Below, in pieces: positions 35,249-44,522 of a stretch of 64,000 nt of DNA (position 1 is the first letter of the stretch; each line of letters starts with the position of its first letter). Both the position numbers and the translations under genes were made by a program. Location: assembly GCF_900109345.1 (NCBI RefSeq), contig NZ_FNZN01000010.1:42840-106839 (forward strand). The letters run 5' to 3'. The notes below the pieces were generated by a model. It did no database searches. It was not told the DNA's origin and saw nothing but the letters and a program-made list of their open reading frames with translations. This stretch comes from Maribacter orientalis. Lineage in GTDB: Bacteria > Bacteroidota > Bacteroidia > Flavobacteriales > Flavobacteriaceae.

Positions 35249-38200
35249 GTTTTTTATCGTTTGTAAATACAATTTTAAATTCTGTTCCCTTATCAACTTC
35301 GCTTTCTATAGATATTTTTCCTCCCAGGGCTTCAACTTGGGTCTTAACCATAAATAAGCCCATACCTTTGCCGTCAATTTCCCGGTGAAAGCGCTTGTAT
35401 AAACCGAATACCTGGTCTACATTCTTTTTCAAATCAATCCCTCTTCCATTATCTTTAAATATCAATTCGATTTTATCATTTTTTAAATGGCTTTTTATGT
35501 CAATAACTGAATAAATATCCTGTTTTTTATACTTAATGCTGTTGCTGATAAGATTGTAAAAAATACTATACATATAGCTTTTTAACGTCACCATTTCAGG
35601 TACTTCGTCAAATTGAGTTATAATTTTGATGTCTTCCTGTAAGATCTTCGAAGAAATACTCTCTTTTATGCTATCGACCAATTCTGCAAACAAAACTCGT
35701 TCTTTAGCGCCACTGATACCATTTTTCAACTGAAGAATATGATTGAGGTCGATGATTACAGTATCAAGTTTATTGATGGATGAGGAAAGCCCATTCGCAA
35801 CAATCTCCGCATCATCCTTGGATAATGAATCATCTTCCAGCCACTGCAAAAGCCCCTTAATGTTTGCCACAGGTGCACGAAGGTTGTGCGATATAATGTA
35901 GGTGAACTGCTCCAGCTCTTGGTTACGTTGTATAAGATCGTCAGTGATTTTTTCCCGCTCACGTTCAGCAAGTATTCGATCGGTGAGGTTGGTATGAGCC
36001 AAAAGAATCAAGGGTTCATCACCTTCAAATTTAGCAATCCGAAGACCGAACCATCTCTGCTCTGATGTGGAATGACATGGATATTCCAAATAGAAATTCT
36101 CTATTTTTTTATTTAAAACATTCTTCATTCCCTGCAATACCCGCCCGGCGATTTTATCACCTTCAATAAACGCTTTTTCACATACCTCAAAATAATTACT
36201 TCCTACGCCTGTTCTCTCCATGGAAGTTTCTCCATTCTGGAGAGCAAAATTAGTCCAGGATTCATTTATCGAGACAATGTCTCCCTTGTCATTCACTACT
36301 GCCAGGTGGGCGCTTAATGAGTTGACCACGCTGCGATTAAACACTTCGCTTTTTCTTATTTGGTTTTCCGCTTGTTTTATTTTTTCAATATCAGTGCATG
36401 TGCCATACCACTTAAGGATTTCCCCTTTTTCATTCATCTTTGGCACACCTCTTAATAAATACCAATGATAGGTTCCATCATACTTTCGCAGCCTGCATTC
36501 GATATTATATTCCACCTGATTTGCCACAGCATTATTCCATGCCTCCCAGGGAATTGGTTTATCATCCTCATGAAATGGAATTAACCATCCGTCATCATAG
36601 CTTACTTCCAGGCTAAGGCCGGTATAATCCACCCATTGTTGATTGAGATAAATGTTTTTGCCCTCTGCTGTGGTTGCCCAAACGATTTGAGGCATTGATT
36701 CAGCTATAGCTCTTACTTCCTGTTCACTTTCAATGAGGGCCGCTTCCGTAAGCTTTCTCTCAGAAATATCGCGAACAAAAGCGCAACTAAGTTCTCTATT
36801 TCCATATTTTATATAATTGGCCCTAATTTCTACCGGTATCAAAGAGCCGTCTTTTCTTAGATGCTTGGCTTCAATGGGGATGGTAAGCTTTTTACGCAGT
36901 TCCGGAAAAAAACCAGACCACGTTTCAACGTTGAAGTCCGGGTCAATATCTGGTACTGATAGCCTTAGCAATTCCTGACGAGTATACCCAAGTGAATGAC
37001 AGGCTGCGTCATTAACATCAACAATTCGGGCATCAGAGGTCATCCAAAAAATGGCATCACTTGCATGGTCAAAAGTAAACTGGGTTAATTCCAACTTCTC
37101 CTTTGCCAAAGTACGTTCAGTAATATCCTGCAATACTCCATAAAGACGGATGGGGTTATCATTTTCATCCATTTCAAATCTCCATTCACTATAAACATAT
37201 TTTAGAATACCATCTCTTGTGAATATCCTGGAATAGAAATGTGATGCTACGAACGTTTCAAAAGTTTTATGGATTGCTTCCTTTACGTAGGCAGCATCTT
37301 CCGGATGAATGAAGGATAAAAACCCTTCAGAAGAAATCTCTTTATCCCCGGGTTTAATTCCACAGATTTTATAAAACTCATCTGACCAAGTGTTTACTCC
37401 CGTAGTTAAATCTATTCCCCAGTTACCTATATGTGAAAGCGCCTGCGCTTCTTTTAACCTGGCTTCGCTTTCCTCTATCTTTTTTCGCGACAGCACTTGT
37501 TCTGATACATCCACCGCAAAGAAAAGAATGCCATCAGTTTTTCCGTCATTGTCTCTGTGGGGTTGGTACAAAACATTCAAATACCTATCAACAGGTTCTC
37601 CACTATTCTTTATATCTAATTTAATGATCATTTCAATAGCCGAAAACGTTTTACCCGTTCGATAAACGCTATCTAATATGTCAATAAATCCTTGCTCTGC
37701 AACTTCGGGCAATACGTCTTTTACAGATTTGCCAATAATATCCTTTTTGCCAATTAATTTTAAGTAAGGAGGGTTTGCCATTTCAAACCTGTGATCAGGT
37801 CCGCTTAATACGCCCATGCTGGTTGGAGCTTCAGAAAACAAATCGAAGAATTGCTGCCGCTCAATTTCAAAAGCTTTTTCCAATCTTTTTTTCTCGGTAA
37901 TATCTCTTGCAATCCCATATCTTATCTGGTCTTTTACATCCCAGCGAGCAGTCCATTCAATCGGTACCAATGACCCATCTTTACGTACATACCGGTTTTC
38001 AAAATGGTTAAGGCTGTTACCTGTCATTACATGAGCGGCTGTTAACTGCGTTTTCTCATTGTCTTCGTGATAAACAAAATTGATAAGGGGTTTGCCAATA
38101 AGTTCCTCGGGCTTATAGCCCCAAACGGCTTCGCTTGCAGCACTTACCTTCAGAAAATTTCCGTTCGCATCAACCGCACAAATGACATCCAGTGATGAGT

Positions 38201-40184
38201 CCATTATTTTAGTAAGGTCCTTTAGGGCGCGTTGACGTTCATTGGAAGAAACAATCAGTTCAATTTTTTGAGAAAGCTGATTGATTATGGCTTTGAGCAG
38301 CTGTTTTTCTTCTTTTAAAAAGGAGACCCCTTCAATGGATTGACTAGTATCAACATAATGCACTGCAACCTGCAGCGCTTTTTTCCCAAAACGATCATCG
38401 CTTTCTGTTAATTTAATTTTTGAATTCCTGAACTTATCTGTTTTAAAGGCCTGCCCTTTCCAAATAATTTTTGCTTTCGCTATTTCAATGAATTGAAACC
38501 CAGGTGGAATTAGTTCTACAGCTTTGCGTAATAGTTCTTCTATACTAAGTTCATGTTCCTTTAGGATTGATATCTCATATAAGCAATTCTGCTCTTTAAC
38601 TCTTTCTGTGAGGGAGGAATTGGATTTCTTTAATTGAAGCTCGATATTTTTTCTTATGGTAATATCCTGAAAAGTGCCGTGAACTTTAACTATTTTTCCA
38701 TTTTGGTCCCTTACGGCTTCCCCATTAGTTCTTACCCATATCCGTTTCCCGGTAGCGGTAAGAATCTCCGTATCTTCATCATAAGAAATTCCTTTCTGCA
38801 TGCAATTGGTGAAGACTTCCGTGATCTTATCACGCCATTCAGGTGCGTAAAATTCAATAGCATCCTCCACCAATGGAGCATAGCCGGCAGGCATTTCGTG
38901 AATTGCGGCAACTTCGTCTGACCAATACACACGATTTTCCTCTAAATTCACATTCCATCCACCTAATTTGGCCATTTTTCCTGCCATGCGCAACAGCGCA
39001 AAAGATTCTTTATGTTTTTCTTCTGATTCTTTTCTTGCAGAAATATCCCGTATTATCATTGATGTTCTTTCCTGCCCAAAGGAATCGGTAAACAGTACTG
39101 AACTGATCTCTCCCGCAAAAGTAGTTCTGTCTTTTCTTAGAAAAGTTAGCTCGCCTTGTGCTTTACCCGTTAGCTGGCGTTCCTTAATAAGATCTTCAAC
39201 CCTTGGGTCAGAGAGATCAACCAGTCCGAATCTTCCGGCATCACATATTTCCTGCTCCGTCATATTGAATATCTTACAGGCCGCAGGATTGGCCGCTAAA
39301 ATATTTCCATCGGTTACAGTTAGTAAAATGCCGTCCATACTGTTCTCAAAAAAAGCACGGTATTTGGCTTCACTTTCTTTTACTGCATTTTCTGCTTTTT
39401 TTCGTTCGGTAATATCCTGTGCAGTACCAAATAATCGAATGACTTCTCCTTTCGCATCCTTAACACCATAGCCATGCTCCTGTATCACCCGCTTTTCTGC
39501 TTTGTGCGTAGTGATAGCGTATTCTATTATAAACGCATCACCGGTTTCCTGGGTATGTTTGCTGGTCTTCTCTACATATTCCCTATCAGCTTCATCAATC
39601 AGGTGTAGAAATGAGCCATGTGTTTCATTAAATGTTTGTTTATCTGTATCAAATACATTGTACAATTGTTCTGACCAAGTAAGTTTATTATCAGCGAAAT
39701 CATAATCCCAGCTACCAAGCTTTGCCAGGCTTTGTGCTTCGGCCAAATGGGCTGCGGTTTGTTTGAAGTCCTGTTCAATTTTATTTTTCTCTTTTCGTTC
39801 ATTTGCTTCTTTTAATCCCCTTAGCAGTTTTGTAGTAAGAGTGAATATTTTATCTTTTAGCACAAAATCGGTTACGCCATTTTTGATCAGTTCAATAGAA
39901 TACTCTTCGCCTATTGCTCCCGATACCAGGATAAAAGGAGTTTCCGGTGCTAATTGCTCCTTTATTTTAAAAGCAGTTGGTCCATCGAATGAGGGAAACT
40001 TATAATCACATAATATGATATCCGGAATAAAATTTTTGAGTGCCTTGCGATAGCCCGCCTCATTTTGAACAATTTCCGAAACAAAATCAGTCCCTCCCTT
40101 TTTAAGTTCGTTATCAATCATAGCCAGGTCATGTATATCATGTTCTGCTATTAATATCTTTATGGTAGTATTCTGTTTTTTCAT
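35238..40184 (-). CDS. Giant hybrid sensor kinase: receiver + nine PAS + GAF-like + histidine kinase
   Basis: 1648 aa, no membrane segment or signal peptide, so cytoplasmic. Approximate order: receiver (8-125, Asp in IILCDYKFPSFDG; acidic pocket altered to E-H-D), three PAS/PAC units (150-515), a GAF-like domain (525-665, EQNCLYEISILKEHELSIEE), six more PAS/PAC units (670-1415) and a kinase core: His in FTYIISHNLRAPVANIKGLL, N-box NLISNSIKYK, G1 KDNGRGIDL, G2 GKGMGLFMVKTQ. Unit boundaries are marked by D-I-T/S-E-R-K-like PAC ends (DITERKKAEN, DISARKESEE, DITEKKRLEK, DISERKLTEA). Composition looks more GC-rich than the chromosome. Signals sensed are unknown. Confidence 0.93.
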   Translation of the reverse strand: MKKQNTTIKILIAEHDIHDLAMIDNELKKGGTDFVSEIVQNEAGYRKALKNFIPDIILCDYKFPSFDGPTAFKIKEQLAPETPFILVSGAIGEEYSIELIKNGVTDFVLKDKIFTLTTKLLRGLKEANERKEKNKIEQDFKQTAAHLAEAQSLAKLGSWDYDFADNKLTWSEQLYNVFDTDKQTFNETHGSFLHLIDEADREYVEKTSKHTQETGDAFIIEYAITTHKAEKRVIQEHGYGVKDAKGEVIRLFGTAQDITERKKAENAVKESEAKYRAFFENSMDGILLTVTDGNILAANPAACKIFNMTEQEICDAGRFGLVDLSDPRVEDLIKERQLTGKAQGELTFLRKDRTTFAGEISSVLFTDSFGQERTSMIIRDISARKESEEKHKESFALLRMAGKMAKLGGWNVNLEENRVYWSDEVAAIHEMPAGYAPLVEDAIEFYAPEWRDKITEVFTNCMQKGISYDEDTEILTATGKRIWVRTNGEAVRDQNGKIVKVHGTFQDITIRKNIELQLKKSNSSLTERVKEQNCLYEISILKEHELSIEELLRKAVELIPPGFQFIEIAKAKIIWKGQAFKTDKFRNSKIKLTESDDRFGKKALQVAVHYVDTSQSIEGVSFLKEEKQLLKAIINQLSQKIELIVSSNERQRALKDLTKIMDSSLDVICAVDANGNFLKVSAASEAVWGYKPEELIGKPLINFVYHEDNEKTQLTAAHVMTGNSLNHFENRYVRKDGSLVPIEWTARWDVKDQIRYGIARDITEKKRLEKAFEIERQQFFDLFSEAPTSMGVLSGPDHRFEMANPPYLKLIGKKDIIGKSVKDVLPEVAEQGFIDILDSVYRTGKTFSAIEMIIKLDIKNSGEPVDRYLNVLYQPHRDNDGKTDGILFFAVDVSEQVLSRKKIEESEARLKEAQALSHIGNWGIDLTTGVNTWSDEFYKICGIKPGDKEISSEGFLSFIHPEDAAYVKEAIHKTFETFVASHFYSRIFTRDGILKYVYSEWRFEMDENDNPIRLYGVLQDITERTLAKEKLELTQFTFDHASDAIFWMTSDARIVDVNDAACHSLGYTRQELLRLSVPDIDPDFNVETWSGFFPELRKKLTIPIEAKHLRKDGSLIPVEIRANYIKYGNRELSCAFVRDISERKLTEAALIESEQEVRAIAESMPQIVWATTAEGKNIYLNQQWVDYTGLSLEVSYDDGWLIPFHEDDKPIPWEAWNNAVANQVEYNIECRLRKYDGTYHWYLLRGVPKMNEKGEILKWYGTCTDIEKIKQAENQIRKSEVFNRSVVNSLSAHLAVVNDKGDIVSINESWTNFALQNGETSMERTGVGSNYFEVCEKAFIEGDKIAGRVLQGMKNVLNKKIENFYLEYPCHSTSEQRWFGLRIAKFEGDEPLILLAHTNLTDRILAEREREKITDDLIQRNQELEQFTYIISHNLRAPVANIKGLLQWLEDDSLSKDDAEIVANGLSSSINKLDTVIIDLNHILQLKNGISGAKERVLFAELVDSIKESISSKILQEDIKIITQFDEVPEMVTLKSYMYSIFYNLISNSIKYKKQDIYSVIDIKSHLKNDKIELIFKDNGRGIDLKKNVDQVFGLYKRFHREIDGKGMGLFMVKTQVEALGGKISIESEVDKGTEFKIVFTNDKKHGN

Positions 40185-40621
40185 TATTGAGGTTGTTGAT
40201 TCACAATCATCCAGTATAAGCCCAGTTCAGTGATGGCTTTTTGAAACTCATCAAATCCCACCGGCTTCACAACATAGCTGTTTACCCCCAGGCCGTAACA
40301 GGTTTTAATATCCGGATCTTCCCTGGAGGAAGTAAGCATCACAACCGGAATATATTTAGTTCGTTCATCACTTCTTATTCTTTGCAGCACTTCTATCCCA
40401 TTAACCTTTGGCATTTTAAGGTCGAGCAGGATTACTTTCGGTTTATTTTCTATATTCCTGCCGGCATATTCTCCTTCGGCAAAAAGGAAATCCAGTGCCG
40501 CAGCGCCATCTTTAACATGCAAAAGTTTATTGCCTAATCCGTTCTTTTTTAAAGCATCAATGGTCATTTCTGCGTCACTGGTATTGTCTTCTGCTAATAA
40601 TATTTCAATCCCTGTGTTCAT
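40184..40621 (-). CDS. Single-domain response regulator (Rcp1-like)
   Basis: 145 aa. Receiver features: [20 protein letters not shown], phospho-acceptor in [30 protein letters not shown], and [14 protein letters not shown]. The extended loop ([16 protein letters not shown]) and C-terminal [10 protein letters not shown] resemble Rcp1-type regulators paired with phytochrome-like kinases. It has no output domain. It starts 4 bp after the upstream kinase stop and its TAA overlaps the next ATG by one base, so all are co-translated. Confidence 0.92.
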   Translation of the reverse strand: MNTGIEILLAEDNTSDAEMTIDALKKNGLGNKLLHVKDGAAALDFLFAEGEYAGRNIENKPKVILLDLKMPKVNGIEVLQRIRSDERTKYIPVVMLTSSREDPDIKTCYGLGVNSYVVKPVGFDEFQKAITELGLYWMIVNQQPQ

Positions 40622-40625
40622 GCTA

Positions 40626-41843
40626 TTATGATTTATTTAATGTAAAAAAGAATGTTGCACCTTCGTTTACTTTGGCCTCCGCCCATACCCGCCCTCCGTG
40701 TTTTGAAATGATGCGATGTACCAGTGCCAGCCCTACGCCGTTGCCTTCAAACTCATCATCTGAATGCAGGCGTTGAAATACACCAAAAAGTTTGCCGGCA
40801 TACCGCATGTCGAAACCTGCACCATTATCTTTAATACAATAGATGATTTCATCTCCGTTTTCTTCAGAACTTATTTCAATGATGGGTGTATCCTTAAGCC
40901 TCGTGTATTTAACAGCATTGGATACCAGGTTCAGCCAAACCTGTTTAATGGCCATGTTATCAGCCAGGGCAGGTAACAATGTATTGATATGAAACACAAT
41001 CTTACGATCACTTTGTTCAATTCCCAGTTCAGTGCATATATCGTTTACAATGGTAAGCATGGGGATATTCACTTTTACCAATTCCCTGCGCCCAATACGG
41101 GAAAAGGTTAGCAGATCTTCAATAAGCAGCCCCATTTTTTTTGCATTTGAAACAATATTGTTCATCAGGCGGTTAGCTTCAGGATCCAACTGTGTTTCAA
41201 AATTTGCCTTAAGCATTTTTGTATACCCGTCAATGGCACGGAGAGGGGCCCGTAAATCATGAGAAACAGAATAGGAAAACGCCTCCAGTTCCTGGTTCGC
41301 TTCTTTAACCTGGTCCTCTGATATTTTAAGTTCTTTGTTGGCAATGATCAACTCTGTTGCCCGTTTTTCCTTTTCGTCATTTTGATATGCCAGTTCCTTG
41401 TTGGCAACCATTAATTCAGCGGCCCGTTTTTCTTTCTCCTGGTTTTGGAAAACAAGTTCTTCGTTTGCAATGATCAGTTCTTCGGCCCGCTTTGCTTTTA
41501 GCTCCGTTTGAAATAAAAGTTCTTTGTTGGCAATGATTAATTCTGCTGCTCTTTTTTCTTTTTCCTTATTTTGAAAAGCAAGTTCTTTATTTGCAATTAT
41601 TAACTCTTCTGCCCGTTTATCTTTTTCTTTATTTTGAAAAGCAAGTTCTTTGTTGGCTATCACCAACTCTGCCGCTCGTTTTTCTTTCTCTTTATTTTGA
41701 AAAGCAAGTTCTTTGTTGGCAAGGACAAATTTTGCAGCTCGTTTATCTATTGCCTCTTTTTGCAGCAACAATTCATTGACTGCAGACTGCAGTCTAAGCT
41801 CCATCGAAAGAGATTCTTTATTGCTATTTGATTTTTGTTTCAT
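40626..41843 (-). CDS. Histidine kinase with seven 21-aa coiled-coil repeats and no sensor domain
   Basis: 405 aa from the ATG at 41843 (a TTG three codons upstream is possible). Residues about 34-180 are seven copies of a 21-aa, three-heptad repeat ([20 protein letters not shown] type), predicted as a long coiled coil. The kinase core follows: His in [21 protein letters not shown]-box [12 protein letters not shown]1 [11 protein letters not shown]-box [18 protein letters not shown]2 [12 protein letters not shown]. It has no PAS, GAF or transmembrane segment. It heads the four-gene operon. It resembles the output half of phytochrome-like kinases; its input is unknown. Confidence 0.93.
   Translation of the reverse strand: MKQKSNSNKESLSMELRLQSAVNELLLQKEAIDKRAAKFVLANKELAFQNKEKEKRAAELVIANKELAFQNKEKDKRAEELIIANKELAFQNKEKEKRAAELIIANKELLFQTELKAKRAEELIIANEELVFQNQEKEKRAAELMVANKELAYQNDEKEKRATELIIANKELKISEDQVKEANQELEAFSYSVSHDLRAPLRAIDGYTKMLKANFETQLDPEANRLMNNIVSNAKKMGLLIEDLLTFSRIGRRELVKVNIPMLTIVNDICTELGIEQSDRKIVFHINTLLPALADNMAIKQVWLNLVSNAVKYTRLKDTPIIEISSEENGDEIIYCIKDNGAGFDMRYAGKLFGVFQRLHSDDEFEGNGVGLALVHRIISKHGGRVWAEAKVNEGATFFFTLNKS
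41304..41744 (-). repeat. Seven 63-bp tandem repeats coding a coiled coil
   Basis: The plus strand shows CAAGTTCTTTGTTGGC-like blocks every 63 bp. In frame they code [17 protein letters not shown]. Copies differ by scattered point changes, so they are not all recent. Confidence 0.9.
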
Positions 41844-42067
41844 CTGATACAAAAAATAAGGTATTGTAAAAATCAGTAACCAATTTTCAGCGAGTAAATA
41901 GTACTGTTGAATTTAGAAATATTTCAATGCTTTTTTAACTTGCACGCTGCTACCAGGAAATACAATGGTAATGATGGGTGATTTGCGGTCTCAATCCGGT
42001 CGGATACTATATATTTTGCCTACTAAAAAAGTAGGAGAAATATCTTGATAAGAATTTTTAAAGTTAG

Positions 42068-42367
42068 TCATTTAATAGCAGCTATCCATCCGTTTTATCT
42101 TTTAATAAAAACAAATTACTTTCAGTTTTCGATTGGCCGAAATTTAAATTAGTTGTTCAAAATATTAGAATCTCCTTGATAAACGATGTTTCGGAAATGA
42201 TGAAATATATCGAAAAAATGAAGGGTCAAAATGAACGGTTAAAAGAAATAGCATGGATTGAATCCCATATGGTAAGAGTTCCTTTAGCTAGGATTATGAG
42301 TTTCATAGACCTGATGTCCAATACCCAAGGAGATGTTAGCGAGAAAGAACAGCATTATATTTCTTGA
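42068..42367 (+). pseudogene. Truncated histidine-kinase fragment (dimerization helix only)
   Basis: A plus-strand frame open from 42068 to a TGA at 42365-42367. It contains NERLKEIAWIESHMVRVPLA, RIMSFIDLM and NTQGDVSEKEQHYIS, matching the phosphoacceptor helix of Bacteroidota PAS kinases (consensus KLKEIAWIQSHxVRAPLARxxG). No ATG covers the upstream part, and the ATPase domain is absent. It is best read as a remnant of a kinase once paired with the receiver gene at 42675. Confidence 0.6.
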
Positions 42368-42674
42368 TTTCCTCCCATATTTAGGTACCGGTCATAACTA
42401 GAGAATCAGGCTATTGAACAGCATGGACCTTTAGGTACTCAATTAGCTTTACTTTGCCAATACGGATAGTTGCAACCAAAATTGTTCATTTTGTCGTATT
42501 GCCTCTAGAAACTCACTAATATTAAGTGATTTTTTTCAATGAAAGAATTTGCAAATAAACATTATGCATAGACTTTTTAGTATTTCACATACAAATTCAA
42601 GTAGTACACAACATTTTTCACCACTTAGTGCTGGAAACATTTACTTTCACTAGCAACCTACAAAATAACAAATC
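42368..42674. other. Gap between the kinase remnant and the receiver gene
   Basis: 307 bp, AT-rich, stops in all frames. No recognisable kinase ATPase domain or regulatory repeat was seen. Confidence 0.5.
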
Positions 42675-43073
42675 ATGTACTCAAAAATCTATCTAATTGA
42701 TGATGTTCAATTGGTGAACCTAATGCATCAGGTCCTTCTTAGGAAATTGGAATTGGAGGATAAAATAATCTCATTTACAAATCCAGAAAAGGCTTTGGAC
42801 CATTTACGTTTTCAGGAAACAAATTCGGAACCTATTCTAATTCTCTTAGATATTAATATGCCGGAAATGACCGGTTTTGAGTTTCTAGAATTCATGGTGC
42901 TTGAAGAGTTTCCTACCAATATTGATGTAGTGATGGTAACTTCTTCCATTTATGACGAAGATAAAAGGCTGGCAAAAACTTTCCCACAGTTCGTAAAGGA
43001 TTTCGTATCTAAACCATTAAAAACAGAAAAATTAAAAGAGATTGTTCAAAACCCTATGAAAATTGCGCTTTGA
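42675..43073 (+). CDS. Single-domain response regulator
   Basis: 132 aa. Receiver features: IYLIDDVQLVNLMHQVLLRK, Asp in LLLDINMPEMTGFEFLEFM, VVMVTSSIYDEDKRLA, and KDFVSKPLKTEKL. It resembles the regulator at 34850-35248 in size and in the L-L-L-D-I-N-M-P block, so the two may share ancestry. It is on the opposite strand from the main phosphorelay operon, downstream of the truncated kinase. No output domain. Confidence 0.88.
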   Translation: MYSKIYLIDDVQLVNLMHQVLLRKLELEDKIISFTNPEKALDHLRFQETNSEPILILLDINMPEMTGFEFLEFMVLEEFPTNIDVVMVTSSIYDEDKRLAKTFPQFVKDFVSKPLKTEKLKEIVQNPMKIAL

Positions 43074-43563
43074 TTTTTTAGTATACCCCTAAAAATAGGT
43101 CAGTAGAAAAGTAATTTTAAGTATAATAGTTTGTTTTTAGATTGTAAGTCATTTAAATAGAGTCAAAATAAATGGTAGCCATTCAATAAACTTTAAAAAT
43201 GAAATCTTCTTAGATTTCGTACTAGTTTAGGTTTCTAATAAAAAGGCAGAATCCCTCTCGGATTTTAAAATAGGAAAATGGCGAAAAATATAAAACTATT
43301 TTACTTCTGATATTTGAACCCTTTTTAACGTTGGTACTCGGTATCAATTATGATTTACTTTAAAAAATTTTTAAACTAGTAAAGAGGTTATCTTGTGTTT
43401 CTAAGAATTGAAGTTAGTCAAATGAAATTTAAACTCGTCCCAAATACTTACCCCAAAACTTTGCGCATGGATTCTGTTTCGATTTTATAGCATTCCGGTA
43501 GATAAGCGTTAAGTAAAATCGAAATAGGGCGCATTCTGCTTATTCGGAACTAATTCTGTTTCG
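43074..43563. other. Non-coding stretch inside the element
   Basis: 490 bp of AT-rich sequence with no supported gene, clear hairpin or repeat. It separates the regulator cargo block from the mobilization/replication block and may mark a past insertion junction. Confidence 0.5.
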
Positions 43564-44130
43564 CTATTTCCAGTTTAGCTCACGCCGAATACGCTCCAAT
43601 TCCGTTTCATCCATTTCCACTTTAAAATAGGGTTTGCCAAAGGTGGGTTCTACTTTGGCGATACTGTCCAGAACCTTCGAAAAAATACGTCTGTCCTTGC
43701 TCCTGGCCTTTATAACATCATGGTATTTCTCGAACGAAACTTTTCCGTCCTCCCTATCCCATTCCTCTTTGGTCATCCTTAGGTTCTTTTTGTCCACAAG
43801 CAAGGGTTGCTCCTTTTTCTTTAATGCCGTTCCTTCGAACAGGCTTTTGAGCATATCATGGGTGGGTCTTAGCTGTTCCCGTTCCATGGTCCGTAATAGT
43901 TCTTCCAAGTAATCGAACCGCCCCATCATGTAGTTTTGAAACCGGATAAAGCTGATCATCACCTGGCTCTTTGGTGATATCCGCGCTTTTTCAAAGAAAT
44001 CGATCATCGTATCAATGGTTTCCGAATGTGATCTGGAAACAGTCTTGGAGTATGCCCGAAATCGTTCGGCCGTTATCCGATTGATGCTTATGGCCGAAAA
44101 AGTATTATTTCGTTTGGTTTTTGTTTCCAT
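43564..44130 (-). CDS. BfmA/BtgA-family mobilization-type protein
   Basis: 188 aa. The N-terminal SAISINRITAERFRAYSKTV and SRSHSETIDTMIDFFEKARI region looks like a ribbon-helix-helix DNA-binding segment. The rest is helical and charged, with MRFQNYMMGRFDY-like and KSLFEGTALKKKEQPLL blocks. This fits accessory mobilization proteins of Bacteroidota elements (BfmA/BtgA), which bind near oriT and help a relaxase. No relaxase gene is found in this element. The family call is from overall pattern, not a diagnostic motif. Confidence 0.6.
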   Translation of the reverse strand: METKTKRNNTFSAISINRITAERFRAYSKTVSRSHSETIDTMIDFFEKARISPKSQVMISFIRFQNYMMGRFDYLEELLRTMEREQLRPTHDMLKSLFEGTALKKKEQPLLVDKKNLRMTKEEWDREDGKVSFEKYHDVIKARSKDRRIFSKVLDSIAKVEPTFGKPYFKVEMDETELERIRRELNWK

Positions 44131-44522
44131 TACAGTAATTTTTTATAACGTTTAAAGGCAGTTGGAAGATTTTTCAATAGAATTTGCCACAATGGAAAAT
44201 CCTCAATAATTCAAAATAATCTTCAACCTATTGAATTTCAACACTTTAATGAAGATAGCCTTCGTTTTACAGAAACCGGTTACTGTAAATTATCTCAACG
44301 TTATTAGGGGCTGCAAGTCCGTTTGACGCAAATTTAGCCGATGACTCGAAACAAAACTATTTTCAATACATTGATAATCAACAATCTAACCAAAGTAACA
44401 TCGCTTTAGCGTGTTACCCTCTTGCTACTCCTTTTCTTCGTTTTACTTCGTGCAGGAATACCTTGTTCCGTTTTATAGGAAAAGGCTGAAATTCAAGGCT
44501 AATTCGATATTCCCTTTTCCTA
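44131..44522. promoter_or_regulatory. Intergenic region with 24-bp palindrome; candidate oriT/origin region
   Basis: 392 bp between the mobilization and ATPase genes. It holds a 24-bp inverted repeat at 44266-44289 (TTTACAG-AA-ACCGGT-TA-CTGTAAA). Its position upstream of the mobilization gene fits an operator, oriT or replication origin, but no nick site can be assigned. Inference only. Confidence 0.4.

Noticed and set aside
41304..41744. 63-bp periodic repeats as a possible array or iteron set
   Set aside because: They are in frame within a histidine kinase and encode a heptad coiled coil.
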